Shown here piece after piece: positions 11,331 through 23,695 of a DNA stretch of 64,000 nucleotides. The stretch comes from Gnetum montanum (Eukaryota; Streptophyta; Gnetopsida; Gnetales; Gnetaceae). How positions within the stretch are numbered: position 1 is the stretch's first letter; every line of letters begins with the position of its first letter. The notes beneath the pieces are model-generated. The model did no database searches, had not been told where the DNA came from, and saw only the letters and a list, made by a program, of their open reading frames with translations. The position numbers were made by a program, and so were the translations under genes. The stretch is taken from the NCBI GenBank assembly GCA_015680685.1, contig MNCI01011145.1, positions 239,284 to 303,283 on the forward strand. The letters run 5' to 3'.

Positions 11331-12174
11331 TGATGAGCCGCAATATTGGGACCATGATATTGGATCTGCGATATCGGGTTCGCGATATCGAAGCCTGCCA
11401 AGCGATATCAGACATCCGATGTCAGAACCTATCTCGTTGCCTATAAATAAGAGGTGGGCACACTTGGTTTGAATAGTTAGTTTCTTAGTCCCTTACCTGA
11501 ACTTTTTTAGTTTTTCCTTTCCAAAGTTAGAATTATTTCTGAGTGTTCGTAGTAGGAGTTATAAAGTGAATGGATCTTTATTCGAGCATTGTGTACCTGA
11601 GCACACCTTGTGACCGAAAATAAAGACGAACTTTGTGATAAACCTTGCAACATTCAGAATAGCTTATTTATTGCATTTAATGTTATTTATAGTTCCTTAA
11701 TGCTTTCATTAGTTAATTGGTTATTTTTATAGAATTATTAAATTTCAACAAGTAAGCACACTTAGTACGACCACTTCGAGCATACGTGTAACACTTGGTA
11801 ACCCAGTTGCGACTAGCGTTTGGTAATCCCAGTAGTGTTACACTAGTTCAGGATGTGTATGAAGAGTGGGAGCGGATGCTAGTGTTAGGACTAGTTAGAA
11901 CCTAGCTCATTAGTTAAATTAAATTAGTTACTCAATTATTTCACTTCTCCCTTTTTAGCAGTAGGACATAAAACATAAAAAGCAAAAAAATCATATACCT
12001 CAAGTTTACTTAACCATACAATTGTGCCTTACAAGTAGGCTTGGGAAGACAACGATTGTATAACCCATCCTTTATAGTGAAGGCACATAAGCACTTAGTC
12101 CTTGGAGTTCGATTGGATCGTGCTTAATGCTCATATTCATATAGTTGGACATAGGGGTATCTCACCGTTCATCA
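11331..12174 (+). repeat. 5' LTR of element C
   Basis: 844 bp, starting TGATGAG and ending TTCATCA. GATATC palindromes lie at 11370-11375, 11384-11389 and 11404-11409, before a TATAAATA box near 11440. A perfect 10-bp stem pairs 11786-11795 (GTGTAACACT) with 11834-11843 (AGTGTTACAC) around a 38-nt loop with TTGGTAACCCAGT and TTTGGTAATCCCAGT. Confidence 0.92.
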
Positions 12175-12175
12175 T

Positions 12176-12193
12176 TGGCGTTGTTGCCAGGGA
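12176..12193 (+). other. Primer binding site of element C (tRNA-Asp type)
   Basis: TGGCGTTGTTGCCAGGGA, one base after the LTR, matches the tRNA-Asp-complementary site TGGCGCCGTTGCCGGGGA at 15 of 18 positions. All three differences are C-to-T or G-to-A. A tRNA-Asp primer is typical of Athila elements. Confidence 0.8.
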
Positions 12194-12313
12194 CTTTGTT
12201 GTTTGTGTGCTAATTAGAACTTAGGAATCTTCCCATCATTGGAATGAACCCTTAGGGTTAGTAACCATAAAATCATCAAAAAGAGAAGAGTATTGCACAT
12301 TGAAGAATTAATC

Positions 12314-14560
12314 ATGTCTCCTTCTTCTTACAAGAGTGCTTCACTGCCTAGGTCTGACACAATGAACAATTGAAGGCGTAATACACATGATGACCCGCCA
12401 ATGCCCCAATAGTTTCGTGTGGTATACATTCATCTTGATGAGTATATACCAAACTTTACCTTTATCCTCCACCAAGATGAATAATTGTGTTGGCATGATT
12501 TAGAAGGTAACATAGTGTTACCTCCTGATCACTCAGTCCCAAACATGCTTCTTTGTGCTCTCACACGAATTGGTATGCAGCACTTATAGGCAGAATACAT
12601 TGTGCATGAACATAACTCGAAAGAGTATTGACCCATGGAGGCACAATGCCAAAGGGACTTACAATAGGAAAGACATTATAAATCTATGAAGGGGAAGTGG
12701 TCTCAAGATGTTCCGTATGTCCTAAGTGAGAACAAGGGTGGTGAACCTACCTCGGGAGGTTTTCCACAAAATGATGTTCCTCTTGTTGACTTTGGTCAAG
12801 GAGTTGTGTATTAGAATATTCACTCAACTATTCATAACCTAGGTTCTAATACCAAAGGACAAAAAGGGTCCAAACATGTGACATTGATGGAAATTTATAT
12901 CGTAACCATGATCGAGGCCGAGACCACCAAAGAGAAAGTGACAGGCGCCATCATGGTGCCAGTCCTCCTTCTTCTCCACCTTCATCATCTCCTTCCCCCT
13001 CTCCTTCAGGATCCAGATGTAGTTGCAAAGGGAAAGACCATGAGGACAATGGTAAGAGAAATAGAGATCATAGACGAAATAGTCAAGAAAGGGAATGAGG
13101 CCATTCTAGGGAAACACATCATGAAAGGAGGGAAAGTAGGGAACAACATAGGCATCATAGATGCCATGGAAAATACGATCATGATAAACCCCTACTCGCT
13201 ACTCGAAGTATGCTAGATGTAACTAAGGTTGTTAGGATCCCAACAAGGCACCAAAAGGACAATAGAATCAAAATATTAGACATGAAAAATATCCCACAAT
13301 TTGAAGGAGGATACAATGCTGATCCTCAAAATCATCTACAAGCGTTCTATGACACATGTGCCTTGCAAAATATAAAAAATGAGTGGTAAAAACTAAAGTT
13401 GTTTCCATGGCCACTGATTAAGGAAGTGGAAAGCTAGTATCGGTCCTTAGAATTGGAATCCATTCATCGATGGAGTACCAAGTTAGAGTTATTCAACGAT
13501 AAGTATCAAATGTATTCCTGAGTGTCCAACCTGCATAGGCAAATCCAAGGATGGAAACAAGGAGGACATGAACCCTTGGATGTTGCCATGGGCTGATATT
13601 ATGCATTATTACATCATTGCCCCAGCCATGGTTATCCACAGAGGGAACAACTACGCCATCTTGTAGATGGGCTTAGGTACGAAACGTGAAGAACCCTTGG
13701 GACTTATGTCCAAGGAAGGCTATTCAAGCTTCGAGCCCATCAAATACAAAGATTGTTGGAGCAAGTTGCCAAGGAGGAAGGTGAGTTAAGGAAAAGAGAA
13801 AATGCAAAGGAATTCAATAGAGATCCTTCCCTCCAAAAGAGGGAAGTTAGATTTTATGAAGATGAAGAAGAGTCACCACTTGAAGAGATGGTGAATAGGA
13901 AGACTTTGCCCATTCAAAAGTTTGCATCAGATGTATCGGCAAAGGTAGATCAAATGTGGGACTCCCTAGATAATAAATTTTAAACTATTCTCAAAATAGT
14001 AGAGGACTCTTGGAAACAAAGTAGTGATCAAGAGAGGAGAAAAAAGAAAGAAGATGAATATGCACATAACAAAGGTAAGGGAAAAGTTGCCATCATTGAA
14101 GAGGTTGTGGATTTGGACACAAACAATGATGGCAGATGTGAGATATGCCAATATGACCATCCTAAGGGATGTTGCCCAGTAATCTCACATCTACAAGAGT
14201 ATGGGGTGTATGCACTAAACACATGCTTAAATAGATGGCAGGCACCCATAAGGTTACCTTATCCTCAAGGTAACCCAAGGCAGTTCCACCAACCTTTGAT
14301 GTACTATCCAAGTGGAGCTCCACCATAACCGAATGAATAGTATCAACATTGGTGACACCCACAATCATGGGGAATGCCATTGCCACATCAACAATATTTT
14401 TACCATTAACCTGACCCATACAGGTACTACGTGCAGCAACTGATCTCTCCACGTGACTCCACTAGTCATGTCACTTCTCAGCCTCACTACCAGACCCATG
14501 AGTACTATAAAACTCCTTCTCCTAGAAGTGATGTTCCATAAACGTACTATCCTTCTCATC
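12314..14560 (+). pseudogene. gag: Element C gag (capsid/nucleocapsid) pseudogene
   Basis: The start is MSPSSYKSAS at 12314. Conserved blocks shared with A, D and E follow: YIPNFTFILHQDE, GNIVLPPD, the capsid-like block near 13310-13750 (LKLFP, LELFNDKYQMYS, SHGYPQREQLRHLVDGL) and a charged, likely coiled-coil stretch at 13753-13983 (LLEQVAKEEGELRKREN). A zinc knuckle CEICQYDHPKGCC begins at 14137. A Pro/Gln-rich tail follows. Many in-frame stops, largely from CAA, CAG, CGA or TGG codons, and some frame changes make it non-functional. Confidence 0.85.
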
Positions 14561-14819
14561 CAACTACACCTCTTCCACCCTTAGCTCCATTACCACCTAC
14601 TCCAACTATGCAGGGTGAGCTCCCTACCTAGCCGCAACAACATAACACTATAAGGGCTATCAATCCTCAACCTACTATTGGTTTAGACAATCACATAAAG
14701 AAGAGACCTTTCTTTAGAACCAATAGTTCAACCAAGTCCTTACAACCACAAGCGGCCAATTCTCCAAATGCCTCACCACCATTCAAATCTTCGAAGCTCC
14801 CTTCGAACCAAAAATTACA

Positions 14820-15665
14820 CCCAACACACATGGTCATGTTAACTCATGCCATTACCAATTGGATTAAAGTTGGCTATCTTCCTAGAAAATTCTCTGATCT
14901 TGGAAGTCCTCTTATATACTTACAAATCGTTGGGAATCAGCCTTGTAAAGCTCTCTTGGATTCAGGTTCTGGTGTTAACTTAATCTCTCAAGAAATGTAC
15001 AAAGCCTGAAACTTGCCTCCACTAAAAAAGAGTAACATTCATTTAGAGTTGGCCGACTAGTCCATCATTGTCCCATTAAGACTAGTGGAGGACATTGTCA
15101 CCACTATTTGTGGGTGGTCATATCAAGTTGATTTCCTAGTGATTCAAGTCAACGGCTATAAGGGGGACTTCCCAATCATTATGGGAAGAGCATGGCTAAG
15201 TACAATTGATGCATGCCTAGGCATACGTGATCTTTCCCTAGAAATATTAAAGGAAAATACATTTGGAAAGATCAAGAAGAAGAAAGTTCCATGCATTGCA
15301 TATAGTGACATAGGGTGCAACTACATGTAGAAGGCCTAGTTTGTACAACACTTTACATTGCCTACATGCAACAGTGTGCATAAATAACTAACATACAAAG
15401 ATGCTTGTATGTAGTAGCCATAAGACAGAAAGGCACCCAGTGGCTGACAGCTAACCAAGACAGCAATTCAACTCTATGCATGGACCCAACTAAGAGCTTA
15501 ACTTGTGCCTATATTGATAGCATAGATACATTAGAGCAAGTCCATCATCAACTTTCAAGTCATGATATCGAAAATATCAACTGGGAAAAGTTGGAAATCC
15601 CTTACAAGTTTAAGCAAGAGCCCCTTGAGTTAAAACTGTTTCCCATCAGTATGGAAAATCGATAA
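14820..15665 (+). pseudogene. pol: Element C aspartic protease region and linker
   Basis: The retropepsin active site LLDSGSGVNLIS, near 14955, has an intact DSG. Downstream come PLKKSNIHLEL, VEDIVTTICGWSY and the flap/C-terminal block IIMGRAWLSTIDACLG (15085-15330). A conserved linker at 15405-15665 links protease to RT and also occurs in A (22455-22715). Stops at the codons in AX NLPP and ADX SII break the frame. Confidence 0.8.
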
Positions 15666-15789
15666 TCATTAATGCTAAGTTCACTCCTCAACAACCACAA
15701 AGCTCACTCCTTAACAACCGCTAAGCTTGCTCCTCAACAACCGCTAAGCTTGATAGAATTTACACTAATCCCTCCATGAAACCTCAATG

Positions 15790-17185
15790 ACAATCGCAAA
15801 GGTGACTGAACCCAAAGCTTAAGCAAGTAGTTAAAGAAGAAATTGGATAACTTCTAAAAGCTGGGTTCATCTACCCCATTGCTGATAGTGAATGGGTTAG
15901 TCCATTAGTCATTATGCCCAAAAAGGGAGGTAAATGGAGGGTGTGTATAAACTTTAGGCTATTAAACATGGCAACATTCAAAGACCACTTTCCATTGCCA
16001 TTCGTCGACCAAGTCTTAGATACCATTACAAGCATTGCTACTATAGTTTTTTGGATGGTTACAATGGATACAATCAAATTCAAATAGCACTAGAAGACCA
16101 AGCCAAGACTATGTTCACAAGTCCTTGGGAAACATTTGCATATAGGCAGATGTTGTTTGGCTTGTGCAATGCCCCAATAACATTTTAATGTTTTTTTCTA
16201 AGTATCTTTCAGCAGTAAATAGGGAATGGTATGGAGATCTTTATGGAAGATTTTTCCACCAATTAGAGCAAGTACTGAAATGATGTGTAGAAACCAACTT
16301 AAGGCTCAATTGGCAAAAAAGCCACTTAATGGTCCAAGAAGGCATTGTGTTAGGGCATAAGATTTCACAAACAGGGATAGAGGTAGATCCTGAAAAGATT
16401 AAAGTCATCTAAGGAATCACTTGTCAACCTGAAATTGTAAAAGACATCTAATCATTCCTTGGAAATATTGGTTATTATTGATGCTTCATAGAGAACTTTT
16501 CGAAGATTGTAAAACCATTGGTAGAATTAACGAAGAAGGACATAGCCTATGAGTGGACCAAGGAATGTGACCTAGCCTTCCAAACTTTGAAATGGAAGCT
16601 CGTAGAAACACCTATTCTACAAGCTCTTGACTGGTCCAGACCATTTTACATAATGACTGACACATCCAACTTTGCCTTAGGGGCCATACTTACATAGTTA
16701 GATGACCAGAAACGACCCCATTACATTCACTGTGCAAGTTGAAGTATTGCTGGTGCACAACTTAACTACACCACAACAGCAAAAGAGTTAATGACTATGG
16801 TATTTGCACTAGAAAAATTTAGGCATTATGTATTGGGCTATAAGATATTTGTACATACGGATCATAGTACAATTTAGTTCCTAATGAATAAACCAATGGT
16901 GAGCCCTCACATCATACGATGGCTTGTGATCTTACAAGAGTTCGATTTTACGATGATTGATCGTAAAGGCACCGAGAATGTTGTTGCTAATCATTTATCT
17001 TGGTTACGATCGGACAACAAAGAGGACAAATATCCCATTTCTGACCACTTTCCTAATGAACTCCTCTTTGCAGGTGTAGTAAACAATCAATTAACCACAA
17101 AGACAAATTGGTATAGTAGCATTCTTACCTATCTCCTCACACAAAAAACACTACAAGAGTTAAACATTAAAAAGAAACAATAGTT
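15790..17185 (+). pseudogene. pol: Element C reverse transcriptase and RNase H
   Basis: RT fingers and palm are readable: GFIYPIADSEWVSPL, PKKGGKWRVC, FKDHFPLPFVDQVLD, then motif A (LDGYNGYNQI). A 1-bp deletion near 16029 shifts the frame just before motif A. The catalytic box reads FMEDF, so the first Asp of the usual FMDD is Glu. The RNase H block (DWSRPFYIMTD, GYKIFVHTDHS) runs from about 16620 to 17010, followed by DRKGTENVVANHLS. Many stops are present. RT copies element RNA into DNA and RNase H removes the RNA strand; neither can work here. Confidence 0.85.
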
Positions 17186-18382
17186 TCTTCACTGAGCCAA
17201 ATATTTCATGGAAATTAATAGACAACTTTATAAACTATGTTTCAATGGCTTGGTTTGATGGTATGTTCTCGATGTAAATTAATTGTGGGTTCTCCAAGAT
17301 GCTCATGAGGGCCCTTGTGGGGGTCATTATGCTGGGAGATGAACAACCATTAAAATCTTGCTTGTAGGATATTATTGGCCTACATTGTTCCAAGATGCTC
17401 ATCAATTCGTCCAATCTTGTGAGCGTTGCCAACGTGATGGGGGAATGATTGCTAGAATGAAGGGTCCACAAAAATGGATTCAACCCTTAGAACCCTTCGA
17501 CATATGTGGTATTAATTTTATGGGGTCTATCACACCAATGTCCAATGGAAAAACCTAAATTGTTGTTACTATTAACTATTTTACAAAGTGGGAAGAAGCA
17601 ACCACTATTATGGACTGTACATCATCTACCGCTGCATGATTTGTTTAAGAAAAAACCATAAACAGGTTTGGTGTGCCTTGTGCACTTATTTATGATAATG
17701 TTACACATTTTACAGGTGTGAATTTTTGGAAGTTGATGCAACACTTAGGAGTGGAGCATAAGCTGACTACCCCATACCATCCTCAAGAAAATGGCCAAGC
17801 CAAAGTCACCAACAGGGAGATCACAAAAATATTGACATGAACCATTAGCGAATATAGGCAAGAATGGAGCACCAAACTGAATGATGTTCTTTGGGCATAT
17901 CACTCCACATGGAGACTCCCTCTAGGCTATTCTCCCTATGAGTTAGTGTACGGTAAACTTCCAACACTTCCTATCTAGGTTGAGCTCTATACACTATCTA
18001 CAACATGTGACCTCAACCTTGACCTCAATCTAACACAAAAAGAATGGTTAATGAACCTCAACTTGCTAGATGAAAATTGATTAGCTGCCCTATCATCCAA
18101 CAAACTGCACAAGGCCTTTAACAAACAATGTCATGACCTAAGTATTAGGAAAGTCAAATACCAACTAGGAGATGAGGTTTTGTATTAGAATCCCACATGT
18201 GCCATAATAAACTAAATTTCAAACGTTGTGGGAAGGATCTTATATTATTCATGAAACTTTCCCTTTAGGGGCCATGATGATCTATAGACCTAAAAGCCCA
18301 GATAAGAAATTATTAGTCAACATCTAGCAAACCAAACCCTTCCATGAGCCTAAAATAGCCAATACTAACACTCCCTCTATTA
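17186..18382 (+). pseudogene. pol: Element C integrase
   Basis: The zinc-binding part (HEGPCGGHYAG...SCERCQRDGG) lies near 17305-17450. The catalytic core follows, with the first Asp replaced by Asn (TINYFTKW), the second Asp kept (YDNVTHF) and the Glu replaced by Lys (NGQAKVTNRE). The C-terminal part continues to about 18345. Element A is inserted right after it, duplicating ATGGA. Multiple stops are present. Confidence 0.85.
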
Positions 18383-18387
18383 ATGGA

Positions 18388-19366
18388 TGATGAGATGCGA
18401 TATGCACAAGCCACGATATCACATCCCATGCGATATCGTGTACGCGATATCGCGTTGTCCCTTGCGATGTCGCATACGTGATATCGCGGTCCGTTGCCAA
18501 ATCTATAAATAAGAGGCAACACTCCTCTTATTTCCCATCCTAGGCTTAAAGTAGGGAAACTCTGGTAGTTTGATCACTCCAGAGATAGAATATTTTCCAT
18601 GTGCCCACAGTAGGAAGTCCCTAAGTGAACGAATCTTTATTCGAGCAGCTTTGTACTTGAACGCAAGTTGTGTACGGCAATAAAGACGAGCTTTGTGGAT
18701 AAACCTTGCGGTGCATGGAATAGGTTTATTACATGTTATTTCTTACCTATTATTTATTACCTACATTAGCACGACATGAGTACGACTTGATTATGAGCAT
18801 TGACGAATGTGTATAGCTAATCAAGGAATCGGCTGCTCATCGCAATTAGTCTCTCTCACCCTCAACTCCTAGAACGTGGGATGAGTACGACTTGATTACG
18901 AGCATCTATGGATGTGTATGGCTAGTCAAGGAATCGACTGCTCATCACGTTTAGGCTAGTTAAGTGCCTCAGTATGACCACTTCGAGCATGTGCGTTATG
19001 TGTGGTGATCCCGGTAACAATTAGCATTTGGTAGCCACAGTTGCATAGTTCAGGGTGTGTACGGTAAGTGGGAACAGATGTTGACGCTAGTTAACTTAGA
19101 CTTAGGTCCTTAGTTAGAGTTAGTTTCTCAACCCTTCACTCTTTAGCATAGAAGACATAAAACCAGAAAAGACTATAAAAATCATATACCTTGGACTTAC
19201 TTAACCATACATTGTGACAACTACAAGTATGTCTAGGAAGACAACGAATGATTAACCCCAAGTGTTCCATGGGGCGTGTAGGCATTTAGTCTACGGAGTT
19301 CGACCGGATCACGCATGCTACGCTCGTTTCGTATGGTTGAGTGTAGGGGTACCTCACCACTCATCA
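18388..19366 (+). repeat. 5' LTR of element A
   Basis: TGATGAG...CTCATCA. GATATC lies at 18415-18420, 18432-18437, 18446-18451 and 18480-18485; the TATA box is at 18504-18510 and AATAAA at 18679-18684. Two two-tier stem-loops follow: 18786-18793 with 18818-18825 (inner CATT/AATG), and 18891-18898 with 18923-18930 (inner CATC/GATG). Confidence 0.93.
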
Positions 19367-19367
19367 T

Positions 19368-19385
19368 TGGCACTGTTGCTAGGGA
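19368..19385 (+). other. Primer binding site of element A (tRNA-Asp type)
   Basis: TGGCACTGTTGCTAGGGA matches the tRNA-Asp-complementary consensus at 14 of 18 positions. All four differences are transitions, as expected from cytosine deamination. Confidence 0.8.
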
Positions 19386-19506
19386 TTAAGTGTTTATGCG
19401 CCGAATAGAACATAAGGGATATCACTCAGATTGTTGTGAGCCTTAATGAAGCTTTGGGTTAATCAAGACAAAAATTATATAACGGTGAAATAGCACACCG
19501 ATAAAA

Positions 19507-21560
19507 ATGCCTTCTTCTCATAAGAGTAACTCACCACCTAAGGATCATACACGAGACAGTCGACAACATAAAACACATAACAAAAATTAGCCAAGTCCTA
19601 AACAATATAAGATGACATATACTCATCCTAATGAGTATATTCCTAATTTTACTTTTATTCTCCATCAAGATGAATAACTATGATAGAGAGATTTGCAAGG
19701 TAACATTGTGTTACCCCCAGATCGATCAATCTCTCACATGTTTTTCCATGCCTTGGCACAAATAGGCATGACTGAATTATATGCTAAATACATTGCGGAA
19801 GATTTTGACATGAGGGATTATTATCCCACAGANNNNNNNNNNNNNNNNNNNNNNNNNNNNNNNNNAACCCCTTATCATAGGTTCTTTAACAAATGATGTT
19901 CCCCCTCCTAACGATGGTGAGGAGGTTGGGTATCAAAACCTACGATCAACGATACATAACCATGGTTTTGATGCCCATGAGCACCAACTGTTCACAGAGG
20001 GAACAACCACTTATGCTAAGGATAGGCATTTAGATCGTCACCATGATCAGGGCCGTAGTAGCCAAAGAGAAGGCAAGAAACATCATCATGGTGATGGTTC
20101 CCCTTCTTCTTCCCCTTCTTCACATCACTCACCTTCTCCTTCCACATCTGGGCGTAGCCATCATGAACATAAAGGTGAGGATAAAGGTAGAAAAAAATGA
20201 AAGAACTTGACGGGAAATTCGAGAGAGAGGACAAGGGCAAGGACGTAGGGAGAGTAGGGAACAATGCAGACATCACAGGTGTCATGAAAGAGATGATCAT
20301 GATGAGCTCCTACTCGCAACCCAAAGTATTCTTGACATAACGGAGGTAGTTAGGATTCCCACAAGGCATTTAAAAGATAGTCAGATCAAACGGTTAGACA
20401 TGAACAACATCCCACGATTTGAAGGGGGATACAATGCTGATCCACAAAATCATTTACGGGCATTCCACGATGCCTGTGCCTTGTAGAATATAGAAAATGA
20501 GTGGCAAAAACTTAAGTTGTTCCCAAGGACACTCACCAAGAAAGCAGAGAGCTGGTATCGGTCCTTAGAACCAGAAACCATTAGGAGGTGGAGTACGATG
20601 CTAGAACTGTTCAACGAAAAGTATCAAACGTACTCCAGAGTGTCCAATTTGTGTAAGAAGATCCAAGGCTAGAAGCAAGGTACATATGAACCCTTGGATG
20701 CTACCATGGCCCGCTACTACACATTGTTACATCATTGCCTAGGCCATGGGTACGCTCAGTGGGATCAACTTCGCCACATCATGGATGGGCTAAGGCATGA
20801 AACTAGAAGAACCCTTGGGACTTACGCCCAAGGGAGACTCTCACAACTTAGAGCCCATGAAGTACATAGCTTGTTGGAACAAGTAGTAAAAGAAGAAGGT
20901 GAGCTATGAAAAAGGGAAAGTGTGAAAGAGTACAACTGTGATCTCTCCTTTCGAAGGAAGGGAGTGAAGTTTTGTGATGAAGAGGATGAGTCACCAATCA
21001 AAGAGTTGGTGAATAGAAAGACTTTGCCACTTTAAAAGCTCACAACAGAAATGGCGGCCAAGGTAGATGACATATGGAGTTCCTTAGACTCTAAAATTGA
21101 AACTATCTTAAAAATTGTAGAAGAGTCTAGGGTAGAACAAAGTAATGACAAAGGTAAGAAAAAGTGGAGAGATTTAAGCTCTGCACATAACAAGGGTAAG
21201 GGGAAAATCACTGACACAGACGATAACGGTGGATGTGAGATTTGCCACTATGACCATCCTAAGGGATGTTGTCCAATTATCTCACATTTATAGGAGTTTG
21301 GGGTGTATGCGCTTAATCCAAGACTCAACCAATGGCAAACACCCCTAAGGTTACCTTATACATAAGGTAACCCAAGGCAGTTCCACAAACCACTAACATA
21401 TTATCCAAGTGGAACTCCACCATAGCCCATCGGATAGCATCAACAGTGGCAATACCCACAGTCCTGGGGGATGCCACCGCCAACATAAAAGTACCCTTAC
21501 CGACAGCCTAATCCTTATGGTTATTATGAGCAGCATCCGATTTCCCCAGGTGACTCTATG
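19507..21560 (+). pseudogene. gag: Element A gag pseudogene (contains an assembly gap)
   Basis: The start codon is at 19507 (MPSSHKSNS...). Recognisable blocks are MTYTHPNEYIPNFTFILHQDE, GNIVLPPDRS, LKLFPRTLTKKAESWYRSLE, LELFNEKYQTYSRVSNL and HGYAQWDQLRHIMDGLRHETRRTLGTYAQGRL. The zinc knuckle CEICHYDHPKGCC starts at 21234. The gag carries about ten stops, mostly from CAA, CGA or TGG. Gag would form the particle that packages element RNA. Confidence 0.85.
19833..19865. other. Assembly gap (33 N)
   Basis: A run of 33 N interrupts gag of A right after DYYPT. By comparison with C, roughly 100 bases would be expected between the flanking conserved blocks, so the gap length is probably nominal. 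Confidence 0.95.
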
Positions 21561-22445
21561 GGTCACATAAACTCTCCATGTTACTACCAAGTTCAGGAGT
21601 ATTTTAGGACTCCTTCTCCTTCGGGAAATATTACATGCCCACACTATCCTCCAAATCCATCCGCATCTCTTGCACCAGTACCCACACCGCCAACCACTCC
21701 AACAAAGCCTAGAGTAATTCCCACTCAACCACGACAACCCAACACTACAAGGGCTCCCAATCCTCCAATATCAGTTGGTTCTAACAATCATACACCAAAA
21801 AGACCCTTCCTTAGGACCAACAATCCAACCAAGCTTTCACCTTCACAAGCAGTTGAGCATCTTAACACCCTCATACCAAATAAGGTTTTGGGAAACACTT
21901 CGATAGAGAAATCACGTCCAATGCATACAGTTATGTTAACACATATAGTAACCGACTGGATCAAGGTTGGCCACCTTCCAAAGAAATTATCAGATCTAGG
22001 AGTCCCCCTAGTTTTCCTCCAAGTCACTGGGAATGAACCCCATAAGGCTCTCCTCGACTCAAGTTCCGGGGTCCACTTAATCTCACAAGAACTATATAAA
22101 ACTTGGAACCTGCCTCCACTCAAGAAGAGCAATGTTTTCCTAGAGCTAGTTGACCAATCCAACATTGTTCCTTTGGGACAGGTTGAGGACATTGTTACCA
22201 CTATCGGTGGATGGTCATATCTAGTCGATTTCCTAGTGATCCAAATAAATAATGACAAAGGGGATTTCCAAATTATAATGGGAAGGGCATGGCTGAATAC
22301 AATCGATGCACGCCTAGGAATCCATAACCTTTTCCTAGAAATATCCAAGACAAATACTTCTGGGAAAATTGAGAGGAAAAGAGTTCCATGCATCGCATAT
22401 AGTGACACAGGGTATCATTGCGTGCAGAAATCATGGGTGATGTGA
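21558..22445 (+). pseudogene. pol: Element A protease ORF (longest open frame of the Athila-like copies)
   Basis: This is an uninterrupted 295-codon frame. A Pro/Thr-rich linker (residues 1 to about 105) is followed by a retropepsin domain with active-site segment LLDSSSGVHLIS near residue 165. The family motif DSG is DSS here, a single G-to-A change relative to C, which keeps DSG. Further on are PLKKSNVFLEL, GQVEDIVTTIGGWSY and FQIIMGRAWLNTIDARLG. An open frame with a dead active site fits short survival time rather than function. Confidence 0.85.
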
Positions 22446-23695
22446 AGTTTAACATTGCCTACATGCAATCGGTGTGCACGGGATATTGACATACAAAAGT
22501 GCCTATATGCGATAGCCACACTACAAGAAAACACCCAGTGGCTGATGGCTGATAAAGAGAACAACTTGACAACCTGCATGGAACTAGCTGAGGGAATAAC
22601 TAGTGCTTACCTTGAAAGCACAGACGTATTAGAGCAAGTTCGTTGCCAACTTCCAGCCCTTAACTCCAAAAACATTAATTGGGGAAAGTTGGAGATTCTT
22701 AAGGAGTTTAAATAAGAGCCCCTAGATTTAAAACCGTTGCCCACTGTTTTGGCATACGTGATCCTTAAAAATGAAAAATCAGTGATCATCAATGCAAAGC
22801 TCGCACCCAAGCAAAAAGAAGTTTGCTAAAGGTGATAAACAAGTGGTCAACAGCCTTTGCCTAGTCATACCCTGAACTAACCGGAATAGATCCTAGGATA
22901 TGCCAACATAGGATTTACATAAACCCCTCTATGAAGCCTCGCAAGCAACCCCAGAGGTGATTGAACCCAAAGTTAAAACAAATAGTGAAAGAGGAGCTAG
23001 AGTAGCTTCTCAAGGCTGGGTTCATTTACCCTATCGCTGATAGCGAATGGGTTAGTCCTCTTGTCATCGTATCGAAAAAAGGAGGTAAATGGAGGGTATG
23101 TATAGATTTTAGGCTATCAAATATGGCAACATTCAAAGATCACTTCCCATTGCCATTTTTTGACCAAGTCTTAGAAACTATAGCAGGGCATCGTTATTAC
23201 AGTTTTCTGGATGGATATAGTGGGTACAAGCAAATATGAATTTCTCTAGAAGACCAAGCCAAAACAATGTTCACCAGTCCCTGGGGAACATTTGCATACA
23301 AACAAATGCCTTTTGGCTTGTGCAATGCACCTGCCACGTTCCAACGATTAGTTCTAAGAATCTTTCAATAGCAAATAGGTAATGAAGTAGAAGTCTTCAT
23401 GGACGACTTCGCCACTTATGGGATGAGCTTTGATCAAGCCCTTGATCGGTTAGAGCAAGTATTGAAATGATGTGTTGAAACCAACCTCAAGCTCAACTGG
23501 CAGAAGAGCCATTTGATGGTTCAAGAGGGCATCATACTGGGGCACAAAATTTCACAATCAAGAATTGAGGTGGATCTAGAAAAAATTAAAGTCATCCAAG
23601 AAATTACCCGATAACCAGAAACCATTAAAGACATTAGGTCATTCATTGGACATACTAGCTACTACAGGAGGTTTATCGCAAACTTCTCCAAAGTT
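22446..23695 (+). pseudogene. pol: Element A linker and reverse transcriptase
   Basis: The linker (22455-22715) stays in the protease frame. A 1-bp loss at about 22821 moves RT to another frame. RT motifs: GFIYPIADSEWVSPLVI, KKGGKWRVCIDF, FKDHFPLP, motif A FLDGYSGY with its Asp, [14 protein letters not shown], and the catalytic box VFMDDF with both Asp. The thumb block LNWQKSHLMVQEGIILGHKI follows. In-frame stops sit in at least five places, each explained by one C-to-T change (for example at 23238 and 23371). Confidence 0.88.

Noticed and set aside
12878-13216. 112-aa plus-strand ORF
   Set aside because: It is a shifted frame through the charged gag region of element C, whose true frame is shared with A and E.
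21788-22408. 206-aa minus-strand ORF
   Set aside because: It is antisense to the protease of element A, whose plus-strand reading has clear homologous motifs in B, C and E.
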